In this document: positions 15,580 through 19,830 of the stretch, in pieces
Numbering within the stretch: the stretch's first letter is position 1
Layout of the letters: each line of letters opens with the position of its first letter
Assembly: GCA_043788745.1 (NCBI GenBank)
Contig: JAYVTO010000094.1
Location: 1 to 19,830, forward strand
From: JBBQWZ01 sp043788745
GTDB taxonomy: Bacteria > Acidobacteriota > Terriglobia > Bryobacterales > Bryobacteraceae
DNA: 19,830 bases
Reading direction: 5' to 3'
Notes under the pieces: generated by a model
Told to the model about the DNA's origin: nothing
Databases searched by the model: none
The model's input: the letters and a program-made list of their open reading frames with translations, nothing else
Position numbers and translations under genes: made by a program

Positions 15580-15990
15580 ATGGTGATCGACAGCTCCGCC
15601 TTGCTCGCCATTTTGTTTGACGAACCGGAACGCGAGGAGTTCATTTCGTTTGTTGAGGCAGATCCCATCCGGCTCATGTCCGCCGCGACGCTACTCGAAG
15701 CCGCCATCGTTTGGGATCAGAGGCAGCACGCAAGGATGCGTTCCGGACTGAATGCCTTTCTCGACCGGGCCGCGATCGATGTTGTGGACCTGGATCAAGT
15801 GCAGGCTCAGATCGCGCGGTCTGCGTATGCCCAGTTCGGGCGAGGCAACCATCCCGCGAAACTGAACATGGGGGACTGCTTTTCCTACGCGCTCGCCAAG
15901 AAGACCCGCCAGCCACTGTTGTTCAAGGGCGACGACTTTTCGAGAACAGACATTGATGTGGTCGGACCTCGAAAGGGGCGTCCGCGTTGA
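15580..15990 (+). CDS. vapC: VapC-type PIN-domain ribonuclease toxin
   Basis: 136 aa PIN domain. The acidic active-site residues are all present: D4 in MVIDSSALLAIL, E40 in TLLEAAIV, D99 in NMGDCFSYALAK, and D118/D119 in FKGDDFSRTDI. The toxin therefore looks intact. VapC toxins are Mg-dependent endoribonucleases that cut tRNA or rRNA when the antitoxin is lost; the target here is unknown. Its stop TGA (15988-15990) overlaps the hemC TTG start in the string TTGA, so hemC translation may be coupled to that of vapC. This is unusual, because a toxin gene thereby becomes part of an essential biosynthetic operon. Confidence 0.92.
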   Translation: MVIDSSALLAILFDEPEREEFISFVEADPIRLMSAATLLEAAIVWDQRQHARMRSGLNAFLDRAAIDVVDLDQVQAQIARSAYAQFGRGNHPAKLNMGDCFSYALAKKTRQPLLFKGDDFSRTDIDVVGPRKGRPR

Positions 15991-16889
15991 TCGTGATAGG
16001 ATCCCGAGGCTCGCAACTCGCTCTCTGGCAATCCCGCTGGGTTGCCGCTCGCCTCGCCGAACTCGGCGCCGAGACGCGCATCGAGATCATTAAAACCACC
16101 GGCGACAAGGTGCTCGACGTCGCGCTGTCGAAGGCCGGCGGCAAGGGCCTGTTCACCAAAGAAATCGAAGACGCGCTGCTCGACGCAAGCGTCGACATCG
16201 CGGTCCACAGCTTGAAGGATATGCCTACCGAACAGCCCGCCGGCCTCCTCATAGCCGCGACGCCGGAGCGCGAAGATGTGCGTGATGCGATCGTCGGTCT
16301 GCCGCTCGCGCGACTGCCGCACGGCGCTCGCGTTGGAACCAGTTCCTTGCGGCGCGCCGCGCAGCTGCGCGCGCTGCGCCCCGATCTCGCTATTCTGGAG
16401 ATTCGCGGCAACGTCGACACGCGCTTGCGCAAACTCGATGAAGGCCACTACGACGCGATTTTGCTCGCTGCCGCCGGACTCCGGCGTCTCGGGTGGCAGG
16501 ATCGCATCGCCGAACTGATTGCCGTAGACCAGATGTGCCCGGCCGCAGGCCAGGGTTCGCTCGCCATCGAAGTAAAAGAGGACAATACGAAAGCCCGCGA
16601 CCTGATCGCTCAACTCAATCACGCGCCGACCAACGACGCCGTAACCGCCGAACGCGCTCTGCTGCAATCGATGGGCGGCGGCTGCCAGGTGCCCATCGGC
16701 GCGCATGCCCGCGTCGATGCGGGCGCGCTTCATCTGCAAGCCGTCATTGCTTCGCAGGATGGAGCGAAGATGGTTCGCGGCCGGCGCTCCGGCCCATCGC
16801 ACGACGCTGCCGCTATCGGGCGAGCGCTCGGCGAACAACTGATTCGCGAAGGCGCGCACGAAATTCTGACGAGTGTCTACGGCGCATGA
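15987..16889 (+). CDS. hemC: porphobilinogen deaminase (hydroxymethylbilane synthase)
   Basis: 300 aa. HemC joins four porphobilinogen molecules into hydroxymethylbilane. Seen: the N-terminal IGSRGSQLALWQS (4-16), KTTGDKVLD (36-44), GKGLFTKEIEDALL (53-66), the catalytic Asp D78 in HSLKDMP, VGTSSLRRAAQL (117-128), RGNVDTRL, and the dipyrromethane cofactor Cys C233 in GGGCQVPIG. I chose the TTG at 15987, which has AAAGGGG about 8 nt upstream inside vapC; a GTG at 15993 is an alternative that costs two residues. The start overlaps the vapC stop. Its own stop overlaps the hemD start (ATGA at 16886-16889). Confidence 0.96.
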   Translation: MIVIGSRGSQLALWQSRWVAARLAELGAETRIEIIKTTGDKVLDVALSKAGGKGLFTKEIEDALLDASVDIAVHSLKDMPTEQPAGLLIAATPEREDVRDAIVGLPLARLPHGARVGTSSLRRAAQLRALRPDLAILEIRGNVDTRLRKLDEGHYDAILLAAAGLRRLGWQDRIAELIAVDQMCPAAGQGSLAIEVKEDNTKARDLIAQLNHAPTNDAVTAERALLQSMGGGCQVPIGAHARVDAGALHLQAVIASQDGAKMVRGRRSGPSHDAAAIGRALGEQLIREGAHEILTSVYGA

Positions 16890-17662
16890 AGCCTCTCGCC
16901 GGACAACGCATCCTCGTCACCAGAGATACTCGCGGCTGCGCCGAACTCGCCGTCGAGATTCAAAAGCTAGGCGGCGAAGCCATTTCGGTCCCGTTGATCG
17001 AACTCGTGCCGCCTACCGACCCGGTGCCCGTCGAAGAAGCCCTGCAAGAGACCGAAACCAACGATTGGATTCTCTTTACTTCGGCGAACGCCGTGCGCTT
17101 CTTCTTTGAAGCCGGCGCACGGGTCCCGCGCAAGCCGCGTCTTTGCGCGATCGGCCCCGCGACGAAGGCGGCGCTGCTCTCGCGCGGTGCAACCGTTGCG
17201 ATCATGCCTGCTGAATATACCGCCGAAGGCGTCGTGGCGGCGTTCGAGAAGCATGATCTGCTCGGTAAGCGGATCCTGCTGCCTCGCGCGGCTGTTGCGC
17301 GCGACCTCGTCCCTGCCGCGCTGACGGAACTCGGCGCGCAAGTTGAAATTCTCGAGGTGTATCGCAACGTGCTGCCGGCCACGGCGGCCGCCAGTCTGAA
17401 ACGGCTTTTCACGCAATCCCCGAAGCCCCACTGGATCTTGTTCGCGAGTTCTTCGGCCGTCAAGCACTGCTTGGCGTGTGTCGCTAAGGACGCACTCGCT
17501 GGTACGCGCATTGCTTCGATCGGTCCGGCGACCTCCGCTGTTCTGGCGATGCACGGCCTTGTCTTCGAGGTGGAAGCTGCCGAGCACACCGCCGCCGGAT
17601 TGGTCGCGGCCATCTCCGGTTATACTTCGACCTCGACCACCACGCCGTCGGAGAGCGCATAG
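16886..17662 (+). CDS. hemD: uroporphyrinogen-III synthase
   Basis: 258 aa. HemD closes hydroxymethylbilane into uroporphyrinogen III while inverting ring D. The family is poorly conserved, but the signs are here: GQRILVTRD near the start, DWILFTSANAVRFFFE (about 60-75), AIGPATKAAL and a second IASIGPATSAVL, YTAEGVVAAF and HTAAGLVAAI, giving the two similar lobes of the fold. I chose the ATG at 16886, which overlaps the hemC stop; open frame upstream to 16493 lies inside hemC and is not used. The last ~15 residues (Thr/Ser-rich) lie in a 43-bp convergent overlap with the minus-strand riboflavin-kinase-like gene, so this tail is probably not conserved. Confidence 0.93.
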   Translation: MKPLAGQRILVTRDTRGCAELAVEIQKLGGEAISVPLIELVPPTDPVPVEEALQETETNDWILFTSANAVRFFFEAGARVPRKPRLCAIGPATKAALLSRGATVAIMPAEYTAEGVVAAFEKHDLLGKRILLPRAAVARDLVPAALTELGAQVEILEVYRNVLPATAAASLKRLFTQSPKPHWILFASSSAVKHCLACVAKDALAGTRIASIGPATSAVLAMHGLVFEVEAAEHTAAGLVAAISGYTSTSTTTPSESA

Positions 17663-18013
17663 GCGTCGCGCAGCTTCACGTCAGACGCGATCTCAAGAAT
17701 CCGGTGCGCCAAGGTACTCGTGCTCTCCTCCGCCGCATCGGTGCGAACGATGAAGGCCGCTCCCAAAGACGCGGCAGGGAACCAGACTCCACGAAACACT
17801 GCCGCCGTATTCTTCCTTCTCGATGCGGATCGCCAGCGCCCGCGGTACGCGCCACGGTTCTTTGAGATCCAGATTCAGCGTGCCAGGAAACAGCCGCAGA
17901 CCGGTCTTCTGCCGATAGATTTCCCCGAGCAATGTCATCCGGTAGGCGACGTTGCCGAGGTCCGCCACCACGCTTCCTTTGAGAATGTGAGAGGATGGCG
18001 AGCTTACTGGCAT
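17620..18013 (-). pseudogene. DUF120 CTP-dependent riboflavin kinase-like gene, frameshifted
   Basis: Reading minus from ATG 18013 (a GTG at 18085 would add 24 residues), the product starts MPVSSPSSHILKGSVVADLG and contains RLFPGTLNLDL, the GTLN motif whose Thr and Asn bind Mg in archaeal CTP-dependent riboflavin kinases. After EKEEYGGSV the frame goes wrong and stops at 17693. One frame over, the protein resumes as RGVWFPAASLGAAFIVRTD and ends HRILEIASDVKLRDAYALSD then GVVVEVEV with TAA at 17622-17620, the normal DUF120 C-terminus (EI...VKLR...L.DG..V.VEV). Joining the frames gives about 130 aa, the length of single-domain family members. The shift is one extra base, near 17794-17800. It is a pseudogene, a sequencing error or a recoding site. 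Known enzymes make FMN from riboflavin with CTP. The family is best known in archaea. Confidence 0.75.
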
Positions 18014-18093
18014 CAAACGGAGAATATCAGACCGCGCAATCGCATGTACCACCGCCGCTTCGTCCGGCTTCCCCCGTTCGTCCACTTCGCAGC

Positions 18094-18099
18094 TACAAT
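18094..18099 (+). promoter_or_regulatory. possible -10 element for the rrf2-cysK unit
   Basis: TACAAT lies 15 nt before the ATG of the Rrf2-family gene and matches the -10 consensus at five of six positions. No clear -35 is seen 16-18 bp upstream, so it may need an activator or be chance. Confidence 0.35.
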
Positions 18100-18114
18100 G
18101 GTTTTCGCCGCAAC

Positions 18115-18534
18115 ATGAATATTTCCGTCAAAGGCGAATACGCCCTCGAAGCCGTGTTCGATCTGGCCACCCAACCACAGGGCGAGCCGATCAAGATTGC
18201 CGACATCGCGAGGCGTCAAAAGATTCCGCAGAAGTTTCTCGAACTGATTCTTGGCTCGCTCAAGCAATCCGGTATTGTCCAATCCCGTCGCGGCGCCGAG
18301 GGCGGATACAAGCTCGCCCGCCCCGCCGACATGATCACCGTCGGCGAAGTGATGCGTGCGATCGAAGGCCCGATGGACGCGCGCACCAAACGCCGCAAAG
18401 ACGTCCCGTTCTGTGGGCTTTGGAGGCGCGTCGACGAAGGCATCTCGAACGTCATCGACAAAACTAACTTCGCCGAACTCGCGCGCGAGTATCAGGAATC
18501 GAAGACCACCTACGTTCCGAATTGGGAGATTTGA
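18115..18534 (+). CDS. Rrf2-family transcriptional regulator (CymR-like context)
   Basis: 139 aa, the normal Rrf2 size. The N-terminus MNISVKGEYALEAVFDLA is characteristic, with the winged helix-turn-helix at about 25-60 (IKIADIARRQKIPQKFLELIL, then SGIVQSRRGAEGGYKLARP, the wing). IscR-type proteins carry three Cys for an Fe-S cluster; here only one Cys is present (PFCGLW), so cluster binding is unlikely. That, and the cysK gene 3 bp downstream, recall CymR, the cysteine-metabolism repressor that acts with CysK in Firmicutes. I infer a role in sensing sulfur or cysteine status. The ATG at 18115 was chosen because it begins the conserved N-terminus. It is divergent from the riboflavin-kinase-like gene. 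Confidence 0.9.
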   Translation: MNISVKGEYALEAVFDLATQPQGEPIKIADIARRQKIPQKFLELILGSLKQSGIVQSRRGAEGGYKLARPADMITVGEVMRAIEGPMDARTKRRKDVPFCGLWRRVDEGISNVIDKTNFAELAREYQESKTTYVPNWEI

Positions 18535-18537
18535 TCC

Positions 18538-19494
18538 GTGCCTGTTTTTGCCGACAATTCTCTAAGCATTGGCCGCACCCCGCTCGTGAAGCTCAACCGC
18601 GTCACAGGCAACACCGGCGCCACCGTCCTCGCCAAGATTGAGGGACGCAACCCCGCCTATTCCGTCAAGTGCCGCATTGGTGCGGCCATGATCTGGGACG
18701 CCGAGCAGCGCGGCATCCTCGGGCCCGGCAAAGAATTGATCGAGCCGACGAGCGGCAATACGGGCATCGCGCTCGCCTTCGTCGCCGCCGCCCGAGGCTA
18801 TCCCATCACGTTGATCATGCCCGAGACGATGTCGATCGAACGCCGCAAAGTGCTGCGCGCGTTCGGCGCGAATCTCATCCTCACCGATGGCGCAGGCGGC
18901 ATGCGGGCGTCGATCGACCGCGCGGAACAGATGGTCGAGGCCGACCCCGGCCGCTACATTCTTCTGCAGCAATTCAAGAATCCCGCCAATCCCGCGATTC
19001 ACGTCACGACCACCGGCCCCGAAATCTGGGACGACACCGAGGGCAACGTCGACGTCTTCGTCGCCGGCATCGGCACCGGAGGCACCATCACCGGCGTCTC
19101 GCGCTACTTCAAACAGGTGCGCGGCAAAGCCATCACGTCCATCGGCGTCGAACCCGCTGGCAGCCCCATCATCACGCAGTCGCTGCACGGCGAAACGCTG
19201 AAGCCCGGCCCGCACAAGATTCAAGGCATCGGCGCAGGCTTCATTCCCGATACGCTCGACGTCACGCTTGTCGATCGGGTGGAACTCGCGTCCAACGAGG
19301 AAGCGATCGAAATGGCGCGGCGTCTTGCGAAGGAAGAAGGGATTCTCTGCGGCATCAGTTGCGGCGCTGCCGCCGCGGTTGCGATCCGTGTTGCGCACGA
19401 GCCTGAGATGGCTGGCAAAACCATCGTCGTCGTCCTCCCCGATTCCGGTGAACGCTATCTCACGTCGACCCTCTTTGAAGGTATCGGCGAGTAG
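18538..19494 (+). CDS. cysK: cysteine synthase A (O-acetylserine sulfhydrylase)
   Basis: 318 aa PLP enzyme of fold type II. It makes cysteine from O-acetylserine and sulfide. Seen: IGRTPLVKLNRV (11-22), the PLP Lys K44 in NPAYSVKCRIGAAMI, the substrate loop TSGNTG (71-76), the phosphate-binding GTGGTITG (about 176-183), and GISCGAAAAVA near the C-terminus, as in CysK. The start is a GTG at 18538, 3 bp after the Rrf2 stop, with GGGAG about 11 nt upstream. The tight spacing makes an rrf2-cysK operon very likely, and CysK may interact with the regulator as in CymR systems (inference). Confidence 0.96.
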   Translation: MPVFADNSLSIGRTPLVKLNRVTGNTGATVLAKIEGRNPAYSVKCRIGAAMIWDAEQRGILGPGKELIEPTSGNTGIALAFVAAARGYPITLIMPETMSIERRKVLRAFGANLILTDGAGGMRASIDRAEQMVEADPGRYILLQQFKNPANPAIHVTTTGPEIWDDTEGNVDVFVAGIGTGGTITGVSRYFKQVRGKAITSIGVEPAGSPIITQSLHGETLKPGPHKIQGIGAGFIPDTLDVTLVDRVELASNEEAIEMARRLAKEEGILCGISCGAAAAVAIRVAHEPEMAGKTIVVVLPDSGERYLTSTLFEGIGE

Positions 19495-19553
19495 GCCTGT
19501 AAGGCGTCATCGCAAGTTCGCGGGCCGATTCAGCACCCTCACCACAGCCATAA

Positions 19554-19573
19554 CCCCGCCCTTCAGGGCGGGG
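19554..19573. repeat. perfect 8-bp hairpin, IS200/IS605-end-like, after cysK
   Basis: CCCCGCCC (19554-19561), loop TTCA, GGGCGGGG (19566-19573). This compact GC hairpin resembles the terminal hairpins of IS200/IS605 elements. A second inverted pair, TAACCCC (19551-19557) and GGGGTTA (19601-19607), encloses it. It could also work as a weak terminator for cysK, 60 bp after its stop, but no U tract follows directly. No transposase or TnpB is present in the window. Confidence 0.45.
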
Positions 19574-19609
19574 AGAGAAATATTTTCGAGCGCCGTGACT
19601 GGGGTTAGT

Positions 19610-19680
19610 GCATTTGAGGAGTCGACGAAGCAGTCGCTAGAACGAGGATATCGGCGTCGTTGTGGAAAACACTGGAGATA
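19610..19680 (-). pseudogene. possible gene-end fragment (toxin-like C-terminus)
   Basis: On the minus strand a short frame reads SSVFHNDADILVLATASS and stops with TAA near 19610. The FHNDADILVLA part faintly resembles the last strand of RelE/ParE-type toxins. It is too short for a firm assignment and is flanked by the repeat at 19683-19702. Treat as debris. Confidence 0.2.
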
Positions 19681-19682
19681 AA

Positions 19683-19702
19683 GTGGAATTGAGACTGTCC
19701 CC
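19683..19702. repeat. REP-like motif of the GGGGACAGTCTC type
   Basis: GTGGAATTGAGACTGTCCCC belongs to a widespread class of short dispersed repeats whose cores read GGGGACAG on one strand, often tied to REP-associated (IS200-like) transposases. Only one copy is in the window. It lies between two truncated minus-strand coding fragments, consistent with an insertion or deletion scar. Confidence 0.45.
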
Positions 19703-19731
19703 ATTGTTTCCCACAGAAGAGATCCCCGCCA

Positions 19732-19830
19732 GGGCAGATTTTCATTGCACCAGCGGCGGTAGTCCGCCATGGTGTCGAACGATCGATAACGCGCGTCGTC
19801 GAGCACGGGCTTGTAGGTGTGGAGGAAGGC
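19732..19830 (-). pseudogene. fragment of a conserved hypothetical gene (DYRRWC...LP family), running off the window
   Basis: The minus frame is open from the window edge and reads AFLHTYKPVLDDARYRSFD, then TMADYRRWCNENLP. The SFDTxADYRRWCxxNLP pattern recurs in small uncharacterised bacterial proteins that normally continue as AWLGYGR or similar and stop soon after. Here that ending is missing after the LP near 19732; the frame runs on into repeat-rich DNA to a stop at 19507. I infer 3' truncation. The true start lies outside the window. The function of the family is not known to me. Confidence 0.5.

Noticed and set aside
16493..16885. Upstream in-frame extension of hemD
   Set aside because: It lies inside hemC in another frame and is Arg-rich; the ATG at 16886 overlapping the hemC stop gives the normal HemD N-terminus.

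Overview
The window reads as about 20 kb of chromosome from a GC-rich Gram-negative bacterium. Gene content, codon use and protein style are most like an Acidobacteriota (Solibacter/Bryobacter-type) genome; this is an impression from the sequences, not a search result. I see no rRNA, tRNA, CRISPR array or intact transposase.

Left half (59-9291), all minus strand. In transcription order: an O-methyltransferase and a nitrilase-family amidohydrolase 6 bp apart; a short relic resembling the C-terminus of a TAP-like alpha/beta hydrolase; an exported HIT-superfamily (CDP-diacylglycerol pyrophosphatase-like) protein whose stop overlaps (ATGA) an altronate/galactarate dehydratase-like (UxaA) enzyme; an exported DsbA-like thioredoxin-fold protein 6 bp ahead of an exported M28 zinc peptidase with PA and PDZ domains; an unrecognised 213-aa protein; and a LarA-like (DUF2088) protein. 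UxaA and the LarA-like protein suggest hydroxy-acid or sugar-acid chemistry; the DsbA/M28 pair suggests envelope protein handling.

Middle (9574-13089): a GT39/ArnT-like membrane glycosyltransferase on the plus strand converges, across a bidirectional terminator, on a minus-strand single-module AAA+ ATPase resembling ClpB D2. A sigma-54-like -24/-12 site precedes the ATPase. Next comes a minus-strand SDR oxidoreductase.

Right half (13210-19494), mainly plus strand: a tetrapyrrole operon, ccsA/hemX-like - hemA - [vapB-vapC] - hemC - hemD. An intact toxin-antitoxin pair sits inside the heme pathway and vapC overlaps the hemC start. Converging on hemD and overlapping its 3' end by 43 bp is a minus-strand DUF120 (CTP-dependent, archaeal-type riboflavin kinase) gene split by a +1 frameshift. 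An Rrf2-family regulator then precedes cysK by 3 bp, a likely sulfur/cysteine control unit.

Right edge (19495-19830): accessory debris, consisting of an IS200/IS605-style hairpin, a REP-like repeat, and fragments of minus-strand genes, one running off the window.

The most notable items are the vapBC module in the hem operon with a paired TTCTAGA dyad at the vapB start, the frameshifted riboflavin-kinase-like gene hidden behind hemD, the sigma-54-like site, and the hydrolase relic.
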